NCBI GenBank assembly: GCA_029582165.1
Contig: CM055870.1
Coordinates: 46,394,513-46,458,512 of the forward strand
DNA length: 64,000 nt
Reading direction: 5' to 3'
From: Portulaca oleracea
Taxonomy: Eukaryota > Streptophyta > Magnoliopsida > Caryophyllales > Portulacaceae
Shown: piece after piece, positions 10,716-22,088 of the stretch
Numbering within the stretch: position 1 is the stretch's first letter
How the letters are laid out: the number at the start of each line of letters is the position of its first letter
The notes under the pieces: generated by a model
What the model was told of the DNA's origin: nothing
The model's database searches: none
What the model saw: the letters and a program-made list of their open reading frames with translations, nothing else
Translations under genes and position numbers: made by a program

Positions 10716-11085
10716 GGAAATTGGATTTAAATAATCTGAACTTTGGGCTATAGTCTATAATAGAATTAATAATCCACACTTTAGTTTTGGTTATGAATAA
10801 TTTGAACTTTGGGCCCCTTGAATTCTAGTAGCACGCCACCGAGTGTTAAATTTAACTTAACTCAGTGGCGGGATGATCTGAGGCGGCGACATGGCATATC
10901 TAAAATGCCCAAGCATATACCATCGCTATCACGTCATCCCGCTACCGAGTTAAGTTGAACTTAACTCGATAACGTGGTACTAGAATCCATGGGGCCCAAA
11001 GTTCAGATTATTCGTAACAAAATCTAAAGTTTAGATTATTAAGTTTACTATAGCCCAAAGTTCAGATTATTTAAATCCAATTTCC
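10716..11085. mobile_element. Foldback MITE with long inverted ends
   Basis: A 370-bp non-coding element. The outer 39 bp at 10716-10754 are perfectly inverted at 11047-11085 (GGAAATTGGATTTAAATAAT... outermost), and similarity of the arms continues inwards for roughly 130 bp. The inner part contains paired CACCGAGT/AACTCGATAACGTGG-like stretches that recall the larger elements at 12145 and 49401. No clear target duplication is visible. Long ends suggest a Mutator-like origin, by inference. Confidence 0.8.
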
Positions 11086-12144
11086 ATATTTAAAAAAGAA
11101 AAGGTGATGATATGAGTCTTACCCAAAATATTTTTTTTATGTGTCTTATGTTTCATGAAATTGATATTTTTTATGATTTTTTGACTCTATTTTTTAATAG
11201 TAAGTATTAACTGTCCATTATAAGAAGTTTGAAATACGTAAGGTACATCAATGACTATAAATGATACTATAATCGAATCAACCTTTTTCGTTAAGATTTT
11301 AAATATTTTTTTAGAAACATAAAAAGTAAAGATAAAAAAATAACTTTATGTATTTTATATATGATATTATATTTATACAATACAATCATATTATTTTATT
11401 TTATTTTAATATATAATAATATAATTTTAATGATAAGGTGAAGCACTTAAAATTAGATGTTTGCCAAAGACTCATGTCATTTTCGAAAAACAATATGGTG
11501 AAAATGAATATCACAAAGAATGCTCATTTTTTTTAGAAAAAATTATTTAGAGCATCTTTTGGAAATGACCATGAGTAGCTTACACTAATGGGACGTTTGG
11601 TTGAGAAACTGTCCCGGGAAAGTTGGTCAACTTTTCCAAGTTGACAAACTTTCCCATGTTTGGTTTTCCATAATCTATGGAAAAGTTTTGATGTGAGACC
11701 CATTGTTTCCAATACAACCTCAGGAAAAAATTTCCCATGGGGGGCTAGGGAAAATCTTTATCGGGAAAGTTTTTCTTGAGAAAGTCTTTCACGGGAAACT
11801 ACGAAATGCACCATAAGAGAAATATATAAACTCTCTCATTTTTTTTATCTGTCACCCAAATTTTCGTATAACAAAATTTTACTAGATTTCTCATACAAAA
11901 TTAAAGACACTAGATATAACAATTATTTTTTTATAAAAATCTAATTTGGGAGACTATTAATTAAAAGTAAACCTCAAAATATGAATGATATATAAGAAAG
12001 AACCAAGAGCATATCATAATGTTTTGAACTTTAAAGTTCTAAAAAATGCCGAAAAAAGGACTCACTTCAGCACTAGATAGCCACGTGTTACTATCATGTC
12101 AAAATCATGACATGGCCAACACCTCTCAGTTCAATTTTATTTAA
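11086..12144. other. AT-rich intergenic sequence, possible MITE fragment
   Basis: No gene. Between 11588 and 11820 is a block starting GGGACGTTTGGTTGAG with repeated CGGGAAAGTTT/GGAAAGTT words. That start is typical of some plant hAT or PIF-type MITEs, but I could not find a matching inverted end. Confidence 0.4.
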
Positions 12145-12423
12145 GAAAATTGGACTCTAATAGAAAAAAATTTGGCGTCCTTTGAAAAAACGAATCAATC
12201 TTGGACATTAATTTACAACGAACCAACTTTGTCATGTTGATTTTTCCAACAAACCGCTACCGAGTCTGACTCGTCGAAGATGTGACGTGGCGGCGGTGCT
12301 TGCTTATATGAAGGGTGTTTCGCCCAAGAAAAAAAAAGAAAAAATTGGACAATTTTTTTGGCTGAATTGGATTAAATAATCCAACTTTTTCTTTCTTTTT
12401 AAATTCACCTCAACCCGCTCCCC

Positions 12424-12458
<35 letters not shown>

Positions 12459-12655
12459 CCTCCCTCTTATTTTCTTCTTCTTCTTCTTCGTCTTCTTTGC
12501 TGATATCTCCGACCCACACCACCCCACCTCAACTTCCTCCTCCTCCCTCACCTTCCCCATTCTTCTTCCCACCTTCCACCTCCTCCCTCCTCCCTTTCAT
12601 TTTCCGACCACCACACCTTCGTTCCTCGGCCTCCCCGCTGCCCAACATTGATATA
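12145..12655. mobile_element. One arm of a foldback element
   Basis: Closely matches the left arm of the 49401-50780 element. Both share an ACGAACCAAC...TTGTCATGTTGAT block, then CACCGAGTC/TACCGAGTCTGACTCGTCG and GTGACGTGGCGGCGG, then TGGATTnAATAATCCAA, then a (TC)n tract (12428-12455). The opposite arm is absent, so this is a truncated copy. The minus-strand ORF at 12304-12522 reads through the TC repeat and is not a gene. Confidence 0.75.
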
Positions 12656-12711
12656 ATTTGATAACATTGATATATTTTAATTTACGGTAGTGTGGTCATG
12701 GATATTAGGCC

Positions 12712-12967
12712 ATGTTCTTTTTATACGGCTGGTTGCGATGCGGTGTGGTGTGGAGGAAATGTGGCAGATTGTGGTGCATTGGGGAAAGTTGTGGTGGATT
12801 GTGGTGGGTTGGGGAAAGTTATGGTGGGTAGTGGTGGAATATGGCAAGTTTAATTTTTAATGAAAGATAAATTAAATTAGAAAAGTAGATTGTGCTGGCT
12901 TTTGGTGGAATATGGAAAGTTGCGATGCGGTGTGGCATCGCAGCGTGCAACAGCATAAAAAAATGGA
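12712..12967. mobile_element. Possible hAT-like MITE
   Basis: A G/T-rich block with repeated GTGGTGGATTGTGG words, bounded by CCATGTTCTTTTTATACGGCTGGTTGCGATGC-like sequence on the left and an approximate inverse (GCATCGCAGCGTGCAAC...ATAAAAAAATGG) on the right. Ends are imperfect and no target duplication is evident. Confidence 0.4.
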
Positions 12968-13328
12968 TCCTTTAGTGGAGTCAAGTGACTACACTGAAAT
13001 TTTAGAAAAAAAATTATGTTTTAGAAGAAACAAATGCATAACTAGTATATACAAGTTAACTGCATTAATGGACATCAGTTAGCAGTTACTCTAAGGGTCC
13101 GTGTGTCAAGGCGTTAGTTTGAACCTTCATTGGTGCAAATGGTGGATTTTTCATTTTAAACAATCTGTTTTGAAAGGAAAAATGTTTAGGATGGGTAACT
13201 CTTTCCAATCCAATCCAATCCAAACCTTACGCAATTCTCCAAAAAATCATATTCTCTAAAAACACAATTCCCCAAAAAAGAATCCAATCCAATTGATCCA
13301 AACATCATTTTATCCAATCCAAAGGACA

Positions 13329-13444
13329 GGACCGACGTCGTTAACTTTTTTTTTTTTTTTGAACCCGGGTAAAAAGTACAACGGAACTTAGGAGACCCTT
13401 CTCGCAAGGCGTCTTCCTAAGTTATTGGACCGACGTCGTTAACT
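13329..13444 (-). mobile_element. Short tailed retroinsertion (SINE-like), 18-bp TSD
   Basis: An 80-bp insert (13347-13426) between perfect copies of GGACCGACGTCGTTAACT (13329-13346 and 13427-13444). On the minus strand it ends in about 15 A, preceded by ACCCGGGTTCAAA, which resembles a pol III B box. The body can fold: AACTTAGGAGAC pairs with GTCTTCCTAAGTT. Poly(A) and a long target duplication show LINE-machinery insertion. It is much shorter than usual plant SINEs, so it may be 5'-truncated or derived from a small RNA. Confidence 0.85.
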
Positions 13445-13460
13445 ATATAAATGTATATGT

Positions 13461-13560
13461 CATAGATTATTAGTCTAGTGGTATGCGGGTATATATGTTA
13501 TCAGTGAGTTGCCAATTCAAACCTTCATAGATGCAAATGTGGGGGTTTTTGTTTTGCTTT
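13461..13560 (+). repeat. tRNA-like (SINE-related) remnant
   Basis: Contains TTAGTCTAGTGGTA, similar to a pol III A box, and 38 bp later CCAATTCAAACCTT, similar to a B box, then a pyrimidine-rich 3' part. A related stretch lacking the A box is at about 13110-13165 (GTTTGAACCTTCATTGGTGC). Probably a decayed tRNA-derived SINE; it is not a functional tRNA. Confidence 0.4.
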
Positions 13561-15552
13561 TCTCTTCGATCTTGTTTTGCAAAATTTAGCTTCAATATTG
13601 AACTGTCATTAAGATTTTGGTTCATGTAAATTTCATTGTTGATTTTGGATCTCAAAAAAAAAAAAACACTCATTGTCGCCAATGCAATCCTCATTCGCTC
13701 CGAAGACCAAAACATTGAGACAAATCTAAAATTTTAAGCAAAATAAGATATACAAATATAGTCACCATTAATCCACTGTTTTCTTTAAGTTTTTCACTTT
13801 CAAGCAACCGTGCAACCGTGCAAGGCCTCTTCTTTTCCATCATTCCATCAGAATAAATACAAATATAAAATATATGAACTGTCCCACAAAAAGTAAGAGC
13901 TACAAATATCAACGGTGGAGAAAGAAATAGAAGTAATTTGAGGGGAAGGCTGAAGGCAAGCAAAAAAAAAAAACAAATATGCATTAAAATAATTCATCTC
14001 CAAGAAGTAAAGTGGTGTGTTAGCAGATGCAGTGTTTGGCGGCACTATTGTGGAAGTTGTCCATTTTCCATCAACACTTAGCAAAAGCTACTGTTTGAAA
14101 ACAAAATAAAAAATGGAAAACTTGAATGGTTGACCTAATTTGTGGCATAGAAATTTTTTAAGATATCATAATGCATGGCCTAACTTCCATGTATAAGTTT
14201 CTGCAATATCTTAAGCTAAACGCTGGCTGCATAACATGAGACTTGAAAGATCTGACTGTATAATCCACATATAACAACAAAAAATGAGGAAACAGTCTTC
14301 TTTTTCTTACATAGAAAAATAAAAATTAAAAAAGAAGCAAACACGCAGTTAGTGAAGGCCAGCACTGCTACAAGTCAGTCTCACTCAGTGGCTTATACTT
14401 AAAAATATGACTGCATATCAAAATCATAAACAAACCAATACACTAGCTGACTTGTCACACCCCAATTTTTTTAATATGATGATAGGTGGTCAGAGCAACA
14501 TAACAAATGCCAACTACTAGTCTACTACCACCAGTGCATATTACTTGACTTGTTACCAATGAACTCGATACATGCTTCATTGTGGTAACTCACAGCTCTC
14601 AGGATCGATTATTAGGAGCAGCAACAGACGCATGTATGCCTGATTTCCTCCTTCCTCATGAGCTGGTGGATCCATAGGGGGTGGGCAAAAAAATATATGT
14701 AGAAGTTTGTATGTAATCATGCATGAGTAATCTCATAGTTGGATGGTAGTTGCTTGGACTAGAGTATTTGTATGCATCTATTGGTCCCTAGTTTGAATCT
14801 TAAGATGCTTAATATTGATTATTATGTGACATTCTTGTCGAATTTTGTGCTTAAAATATCATCTCAGTTTGCCTTTTCATTTATCTAACTTTCTATTATT
14901 TTCTTTCTTTTACTTTTTATTTTGTAACTTAGTTTACCTTTTGTTTGAATTATATATTTATAAATAATTTAATATATTTTTAATGATGCATAGTTTTATA
15001 AACTTATGTTTTCCTATTCTTTTTATCTTTATATTTCATTACGAGTTGTTCCAAAAGGTTCTTTTTTAGATCTGTCAGAACCAACATCTTCTACATACTG
15101 GTGCATTGGAAAGACTGCCTACATCTAAATCCCCTGAACCTCATTTTAGTGAGACTATTTCGAGTACATTGTCGTTGTTCTATGTTTCATTGTGAGATAA
15201 AAAATTTAATAAGTATTTTTTCTACTAGATTGAGCGTAAAAGAACTATAAAAGAGTTTGGATAAAAGTTCAATAAACAAGTAAAAATAAATTATTTGACG
15301 ATTAAATTTATGATAAAGTTTACAAGAATATTAATCAATTGGCACCCCTAATAAATATTGAACGAGCACTAGAAATGAATTGATTGAGGTGGTTGGCTGA
15401 AATTTGGTCAAGGCTACAAAAATGAATTAATCAGCCGATGTTCACCCTTCCAAATAGGGCTACGTCACCGGACTTAAGCTTCTTTTCACTTAGGATTTGA
15501 ACCACTTCACTTCTTTTTCACTTAAGAGGTACAACAAGGTCCTCAAACTTGG
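13561..15552. other. Unassigned AT-rich sequence
   Basis: No ORF or repeat here convinced me. The short minus-strand ORFs at 13470-14084 have no recognisable domain. The last 100 bp before 15553 is interrupted by the elements that follow and resumes at 39907. Confidence 0.4.
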
Positions 15553-15592
15553 CTCCCACTAGTAGAATACATACCCAAAAACGTCTGAAAAT
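15553..15592 (+). repeat. Isolated copy of CACTA 5' terminus
   Basis: These 40 bp, CTCC then CACTAGTAGAATACATACC and following bases, are identical to 21905-21944, the flank and 5' end of the CACTA element. The 6.3-kb TR-GAG element sits exactly between the two copies. See the finding on this junction. Confidence 0.9.
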
Positions 15593-16978
15593 TGTTCGGT
15601 TGTAATTTTTGTGGTTTTATAAGTAAGGATTGTCGATCTCAGGGATGGGTGTGAGGCTTGATTAAGGTAATCGGTTTGTGTAAATGAGTTTTTTCTCAAT
15701 TGCGGAAAACGATAAATTATGTAAATGAAAGCATTAAACTAATCTAGACATGATAATAATAAATAAAGCAATTAAAGGAAAGCAATAAAGAAAGCACTTA
15801 AGAATGAAAGCGATTAAAAAGCATGAATGAAGACAATGAATGAACAACGAAATTGGGAACGAGGAATTATACCTTCGATGACTAATCTTCAATAAACCTT
15901 CAATCTACACTTGAATTTCCTCTGAACAAACAAGAAATTGTGGTTTGGATTACCAAGAATCCCCCAAATTCTCACTAGTAAGTAGAATTGGAGTTCCTTG
16001 ACCCTCCTCCCCACTAAAAATGGAGTTGATTGTGGCTAACACTATAAAGCTTGGAAAACAAGTCAACAATGGCAATTATAGAGAGAGAGAGAGAGAAGAG
16101 AGAGAAAGCTTGTAAAACTTCAATGGAAACTTGCTTGAATTGAGAAAGCTTGAGAAAGTTTGAATACAAATGCTAGAAATCAAAGAAAGCTTGAAGAACA
16201 ATGAAGAACAATTGAAAACTTGAAGAACAATTAAGAGAGATTAAAGCAAATAAAGGAAAGCAATTAAATCTAATTCTACTCCTAAACTACCTAGGCTAAT
16301 TGATAATTTAGATTAATACAAGTGGGTATTTATAGAAGAAGGAAAAATACAACCCAAAACCCTAGGACAAATCGCAGCACGCGCGTCTGCAGACAAAGTG
16401 GCTCGGGCGAGCCAGCGTTCTGGCTGGTGTTTTTGTTGCCCCAGAAGCCTGGCTCGGGCGAGCCAGCAGATGGCTCGGGCGAGCAAGCGTTCTGGGCAGT
16501 TTTTCCCTGCCGACTTCAAACGCGCATAACTTCTTTATCCGAACTCCGTTTTACGCCCGTAAGATCTCGATGGAAAGCTCTCGGTGTGTACTTTAAGCTC
16601 CCAAAATTTCAGAGTTATCGGAGTTGTAACGAAAGAGTTATGACCCAAAGGGTGAAGGCACACGTATTTCAAACCTTTAAGTTTGTACCGTTCCCCTGTT
16701 TTGCGCTAATCTTGATATGGAATTTCCGACTTCGGTTTCGCCTCGGCTCTCGGCTCGGGTTGACTTGGTTTGACTTGGATCTCGGCTCGGGTTGACTTGG
16801 TTTGACTCGGGAAATAGCTCGGGATTCCCTAAAAACCTTCAATTAAGCCCAAACTTCTTCTAACTCCTTATTTTCCTACAAAACACCAAATCATTATATC
16901 TAATATATAAATAGGGGTTAAAACAAGCAAATATACCCTATAAAAGAGAAGAAATTCGGCTCGAAACGAGGCCGAACA
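15593..16978 (-). repeat. 3' LTR of TR-GAG element
   Basis: Begins TGTTCGGTTG and ends GGCCGAACA on the plus strand. It contains a (GA)n tract near 16080 and three copies of the palindrome GCTCGGGCGAGC (16400-16490). The 157-codon plus-strand frame at 16322-16795 recurs in the other LTR only because LTRs are copies. Confidence 0.92.
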
Positions 16979-18944
16979 CCACTCCAACACAAGGGTTTGC
17001 TCGCCACGAGCAAACTAAAAACGAAGAAAATGACTAAAAAGAAAAACTAAAAACCCTAACTCACTTTCGCAGGAATCACGGATGCATTTAGCATATGCAT
17101 CAAGCCCTTTAAACCCCCCGGCAGCCCAGGTGGACGAGGTAGGTCTCGTGAGGGTTTATAGCAACTATACCCACAAAAGCCACGAGAAAAGAAAAAGGGG
17201 AAAGAAAAAGAAATGAAAACCGAAAAACGAAACAAAGCAAAAGCAAAGAAGATATTCCCGTTCCCAATCATGCACCTAGTTCCCAAACCCACCTCAACAA
17301 TCAAATGGAAGAAGCAAGTATAAACAAATTAAGACACGAAGGTTGGAAAACTGTCAATCTTTGAGATTTTGAACCCAAACACTTCCTGATGAGCAAAACA
17401 CCTCGTGCATATGTGCAAGTGGGCTCTAATCGGTCTTTTCTATCCTAAACCAGACAATCAGAGTTGTTCTCATGCTCAAGCTCGGGATTATCTATCCTAC
17501 TTCACTCTTGGTTTTTCTTTCAACCTCTCTTTCTTTCTTTTTCTTACACCACTCTTTTCTTTCTTTTTCTTCTCTTTTTTTACTTTTCTCTTTCTTACCA
17601 TTCTTTTGCTCAACTCTTTTTTTCCTTTTTCTTGCTTCGCTCTTTTCTTTCTTTTTCAAAACCTATGCTCTTTTCTTTACACTCAATCAGTTTTGTGTCT
17701 TTTAGAGCGTTTGTGTCGGGTTTTGCGGGATTTAAGCACCGGCCTTCGCAAAGGGTTACCCTCCCTGCTGGGTTTCTCCATACGTGAGTCATTGCACTTA
17801 AGGGGCATAGGGTGCCGATCCACCCAAACCAACCCATGACGGTAGGCCCGACAGTAATTATTTAATGCATTAATTAAGAGCTTAAGCAATTGAACAACTA
17901 AAACCGTCTAACTTAGGTAAGAATTCACAGTCAAAGCGTGTAAGAATTGAGGATTCCACTTTCCCATTCCATGTAAAGGTCTAATAGAGATAATTCATGG
18001 CAAAAATCCTTCCTAAGGCCCATCATTATTCATACCGGCCGCTTCCAACTGACTAAATCAGCCGATTAGACAACTATCTACACAACTGTGAACGGAAACA
18101 TCCTCAAAAAGAAAAACAACTTTTGGGTTTTTCACAACATTTCTCCCCTTTTTATTTTCTTTTCACACACAAAATTTTCAATTTTTAGACACAAACTACG
18201 AAAAACAAAAACAAAGACTCAAAAACTAGGTGATCTACCCATGACACATGGAAAATAACACCCCCCACTCCCACACAAAACTTCATAATGTCCCCATTGT
18301 GAGAAGAAGGATGTCACAAATAAGGTAGAAAACCTAAAAACACACAACAAACACATAACAAATAATAATTGGTGGCGACCCGAGCCCACACGACTCCAAC
18401 AACAATAATATCCCAACATTCACATTCAAGGGTTCGCTACCCAAAAAGAAAACCAAGCATGCAACATGGATCATCGATATATTCACATAAAGAGAGAGTG
18501 GAAAGTAATTACCTCAAGATCTTCAATTAAAAGCACTCAATCCACGATCCAAAGAACATCACACATAGGTTAGAAATAAACAAGAAAACATACTATGTGT
18601 GATGGTTCACATGCAAGATCAAAAAGAAAATCCAACTACACAAGACACTAAGGATTAATGAACTAAGAAAACAAACTAAAATATTTACAAAACGACTCTC
18701 TTTTTTTTTTCTTTTCTTAGACTCAAATACCGGAATACATACTACCCTCCCACTCCAACACAAAGAGGTTGTCGTGTCCTCAAAATGGAAACAGAAGTAG
18801 GTAAGCAAGCACCCCAAAATTAAAAACAAAGACACACACAAAAAGAAAATAAAAGAAGAAAAGAAAGACCAACTCACTAATTATACAAGAAGGGTGAGGA
18901 AGGATATTACCTCAAAGGCATCTTATCAAGAAATTCACTCCTTC
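16979..18944 (-). other. Non-coding 3' half of TR-GAG interior
   Basis: About 2 kb between the Gag-like stop and the 3' LTR. It contains a long pyrimidine-rich tract on the plus strand (about 17510-17690) that yields overlapping low-complexity ORFs, and no pol domain. A purine-rich GTGTTGGAGTGG adjoining the 3' LTR could serve as polypurine tract. Confidence 0.75.
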
Positions 18945-20342
18945 TCACCTCAAGATATCGGGCATCATGTCAGAACCATTCAACGCCCGGAGTAACAAAT
19001 CATGCATCCTCTCATGCATCTCAGAATGGTGGTGGTAAGAGCACACTCGCAATAGCACATAAACAAACATTAGTGCCCTTAACAATTTATCAAATGCTTT
19101 AGAAAAGTCATAGAACTGATGAAATTCATGAATATACAAGACTTTTCTAGGCACGGTGAAAGAAGACATGACAAATGGATCCTCCCATTGACTCGTAAAT
19201 GGAGATTGGGTATACAAATCAACGAAAGGAGGCAATACAACACATTTATGGACATGCTCATGGGAAGACTTGGATGCAAACAACGACTCATAAAGCATAT
19301 CACCATCAAAAATATCATTGTCACAAACCAAGTCCAAACACTTAGGATCAATCCCCATAGACTCAAGTTCATCATTACAAGATTGCACATCAATGGATTT
19401 ACAAGAAAGGGTAGCTAATGCCTCGCTAATGCAATAATTCTCAATGAAAGTGAACAAATCGGTGTCAAACACACATTCAATCACCAAGGATTCAATTTCA
19501 CTCTCAACAAGATCATGCTCAATTATATCACAAGCATCATAGCATTCAATAAACTCATTTTTTTCTTCACACAAAGGCATGGACAAGGGTGTGGACAATG
19601 GTTCATCATCTAGCATGTTTTCAACTAATTCTACAACATCACACACATAATCATCATGTTCCTCATGCTCACTAGGTGGGGCTAGAGCTAAGGAATTACT
19701 AAGTAGTCCAAGGCATGGTCGGTTATAATAATCCTCATCCTCATCATACACAGCGGAAGCAACATGCATTTCAGGATTCAAAGACGATGAATGACCTACT
19801 TCAACATTCGAATCAACCAATTGAGCAAGATAAGTTTCTACCCTAGGTTTAAGCACGTGCTCAAATTCATCCATGCATTTATTCACCCTATCTTGTAAAC
19901 CAACTATTTCAGCACCAATTTTATCTAGTCTACAAGATTCGGAAGCATGAGACGGAGATTCACAATGCACACACAAATGACGAGACTCAACATCATCACA
20001 TGGAGAAAGATCATAACGTTTCTCATAGTGCAATTGAGCATGAAGAGCACACGGATTGCCAAAACAAGAACCCGATGAATAAAAAGTCTCCCCAAATCGG
20101 CGAGTATTCGTGTACAACCAATCAAATAATTCCCAAGCCCGATACTCATTTTCAACATTGAAATCAAAGTAATTCAGAAGAGAACGGGTCTCAAAATTCA
20201 ATCCCTCATTAGTAACAACTAACACTTCCCAATTAGAATAAATATAACCATGAGGAGCCCAATAAACAAGATAATCATTTAATCTATCACGATAATCACA
20301 AAATAATTCTTGCTCATTTTGAGGGAAGCTAAAACATGCCAT
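18945..20342 (-). CDS. Gag-like protein of TR-GAG element, 465 aa
   Basis: An uninterrupted minus-strand ORF starting about 180 bp from the LTR. Residues 10-80 align by eye with the C-terminal half of the Ty3 Gag core (RDRLNDYLVYWAPHG, then NEGLNFETRSLLNYFD and AWELFDWL), matching the order in the Athila gag at 1255-1581. Residues 124-137 form a CX2CX4HX4C zinc knuckle (CVHCESPSHASESC). The remaining 320 residues are acidic, rich in Asp, Glu, Ser and Cys, with no motif I recognise. The N-terminal third of a normal Gag is missing. The expected role is particle formation and RNA binding, by family. It is the only retroelement ORF of this length here without a lesion, fitting a young or maintained element. 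Confidence 0.8.
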   Translation of the reverse strand: MACFSFPQNEQELFCDYRDRLNDYLVYWAPHGYIYSNWEVLVVTNEGLNFETRSLLNYFDFNVENEYRAWELFDWLYTNTRRFGETFYSSGSCFGNPCALHAQLHYEKRYDLSPCDDVESRHLCVHCESPSHASESCRLDKIGAEIVGLQDRVNKCMDEFEHVLKPRVETYLAQLVDSNVEVGHSSSLNPEMHVASAVYDEDEDYYNRPCLGLLSNSLALAPPSEHEEHDDYVCDVVELVENMLDDEPLSTPLSMPLCEEKNEFIECYDACDIIEHDLVESEIESLVIECVFDTDLFTFIENYCISEALATLSCKSIDVQSCNDELESMGIDPKCLDLVCDNDIFDGDMLYESLFASKSSHEHVHKCVVLPPFVDLYTQSPFTSQWEDPFVMSSFTVPRKVLYIHEFHQFYDFSKAFDKLLRALMFVYVLLRVCSYHHHSEMHERMHDLLLRALNGSDMMPDILR

Positions 20343-20501
20343 CTCTTTTTTTTCTATTTTTTTTTCGATATATTTTTTCTCTCTCTTTTTTTTTTTTGTT
20401 TCGGATATTCAATTTTTTTGGCTACATTTTTCTAGCATAATCAAGGTAGCAATTAAACTATTTACATACAAACCAATCACCTAATCTACCAAATAACGCC
20501 A

Positions 20502-20519
20502 TCCCCGGCAACGGTGCCA
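20502..20519 (-). other. Primer binding site, tRNA-Asp-like
   Basis: Minus-strand TGGCACCGTTGCCGGGGA, one mismatch from the Athila site at 2116-2133, one base from the 5' LTR. It ties this element to Athila-type relatives. Confidence 0.88.
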
Positions 20520-20520
20520 T

Positions 20521-21904
20521 TGTTCGGTTGTAATTTTTGTGGTTTTATAAGTAAGGATTGTCGATCTCAGGGATGGGTGTGAGGCTTGATTAAGGTAATC
20601 GGTTTGTGTAAATGAGTTTTTTCTCAATTGCGGAAAACGATAAATTATGTAAATGAAAGCATTAAACTAATCTAGACATGATAATAATAAATAAAGCAAT
20701 TAAAGGAAAGCAATAAAGAAAGCACTTAAGAATGAAAGCGATTAAAAAGCATGAATGAAGACAATGAATGAACAACGAAATTGGGAACGAGGAATTATAC
20801 CTTCGATGACTAATCTTCAATAAACCTTCAATCTACACTTGAATTTCCTCTGAACAAACAAGAAATTGTGGTTTGGATTACCAAGAATCCCCCAAATTCT
20901 CACTAGTAAGTAGAATTGGAGTTCCTTGACCCTCCTCCCCACTAAAAATGGAGTTGATTGTGGCTAACACTATAAAGCTTGGAAAACAAGTCAACAATGG
21001 CAATTATAGAGAGAGAGAGAGAAGAGAGAGAAAGCTTGTAAAACTTCAATGGAAACTTGCTTGAATTGAGAAAGCTTGAGAAAGTTTGAATACAAATGCT
21101 AGAAATCAAAGAAAGCTTGAAGAACAATGAAGAACAATTGAAAACTTGAAGAACAATTAAGAGAGATTAAAGCAAATAAAGGAAAGCAATTAAATCTAAT
21201 TCTACTCCTAAACTACCTAGGCTAATTGATAATTTATATTAATACTAGTGGGTATTTATAGAAGAAGGAAAAATACAACCCAAAACCCTAGGACAAATCG
21301 CAGCACGCGCGTCTGCAGACAAAGTGGCTCGGGCGAGCCAGCGTTTTGGCTGGTGTTTTTGTTGCCCCAGAAGCCTGGCTCGGGCGAGCCAGCAGATGGC
21401 TCGGGCGAGCAAGCGTTCTGGGCAGTTTTTCCCTGCCCACTTCAAACGCGCATAACTTCTTTATCCGAACACCGTTTTACGCCCGTAAGATATCGATGGA
21501 AAGCTCTCGGTGTGTACTTTAAGCTCCCAAAATTTCAGAGCTATCGGAATTGTAACAAAAGAGTTATGACCCAAAGGGTGAAGGCACACGTATTTCAAAC
21601 CTTTAAGTTTGTACCGTTCCCCTGTTTTGCGCCAATCTTGATATGGAATTTCCGACTTCGGTTTCGCCTCGGCTCTCAGCTCGGGTTGACTTGGTTTGAC
21701 TTGGATCTCGGCTCGGGTTGACTTGGTTTGACTCGGGAAATAGCTCGGGATTCCCTAAAAACCTTCAATTAAGCCCAAACTTCTTCTAACTCCTTATTTT
21801 CCTACAAAACACCAAATCATTATATCTAATATATAAATAGGGGTTAAAACAAGCAAATATACCCTATAAAAGAGAAGAAATTCGGCTCGAAACGAGGCCG
21901 AACA
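20521..21904 (-). repeat. 5' LTR of TR-GAG element
   Basis: Same ends as the 3' copy. Differences seen include a shorter (GA)n tract and single-base changes around 21300-21660. Confidence 0.92.
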
Positions 21905-21908
21905 CTCC

Positions 21909-21927
21909 CACTAGTAGAATACATACC
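21909..21927 (+). repeat. CACTA 5' terminal inverted repeat
   Basis: CACTAGTAGAATACATACC; similarity to the inverse of the 3' end continues beyond position 19 with mismatches, including the GCGTCTG words. Confidence 0.93.
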
Positions 21928-22008
21928 CAAAAACGTCTGAAAATTGGCGTCTCTTTGTAGATCAGACGCTGAACATAGGAAATAATTTTTTTTAAAAAAG
22001 ATAAATTT

Positions 22009-22088
22009 AATTTCGGCGTCTGTTTCCCATAACAACAGACGTTGTTTTAAAACGGTGTCTGTTGTTATGGGAAACAGACGCCGAAATT
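22009..22088. repeat. Perfect 32-bp subterminal hairpin (5')
   Basis: Arms 22009-22040 and 22057-22088 are exact inverses, with a 16-base spacer. Each arm contains GGCGTCTGTTTCCC. A smaller GGCGTCTG...CAGACGCC pair follows at about 22158-22185. Such clustered motifs are where TnpA binds in En/Spm elements; that role is inferred. Confidence 0.9.

Larger units (their letters stand above)
15593..21904 (-). mobile_element. TR-GAG element (Gag-only Ty3 type)
   Basis: A 6312-bp minus-strand LTR element. Two LTRs (1386 and 1384 bp, ends TGTTCGG/CCGAACA) differ by about a dozen positions that I count by eye. The interior holds a tRNA-Asp-type primer site, one Gag-like ORF and about 2 kb of non-coding DNA, with no protease, integrase or reverse transcriptase. 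This is the layout described as terminal-repeat retrotransposon with GAG domain. Mobilisation would need pol proteins from an Athila-type relative. LTR similarity indicates a young insertion. Confidence 0.9.

Noticed and set aside
13848..14084. Exon-like minus-strand ORF (KWTTSTIVPPNTASANTPLYFLE)
   Set aside because: No splice signals or recognisable domain; the second half is low-complexity.
16322..16795. 157-codon ORF repeated at 21248-21721
   Set aside because: Both copies are in the same position of the two LTRs; duplication is due to LTR identity, not to coding constraint, and no domain is present.
17405..17839. Overlapping Phe/Leu/Ser-rich ORFs that look like membrane proteins
   Set aside because: Produced by a T/C-rich tract in the TR-GAG non-coding region in all three frames.
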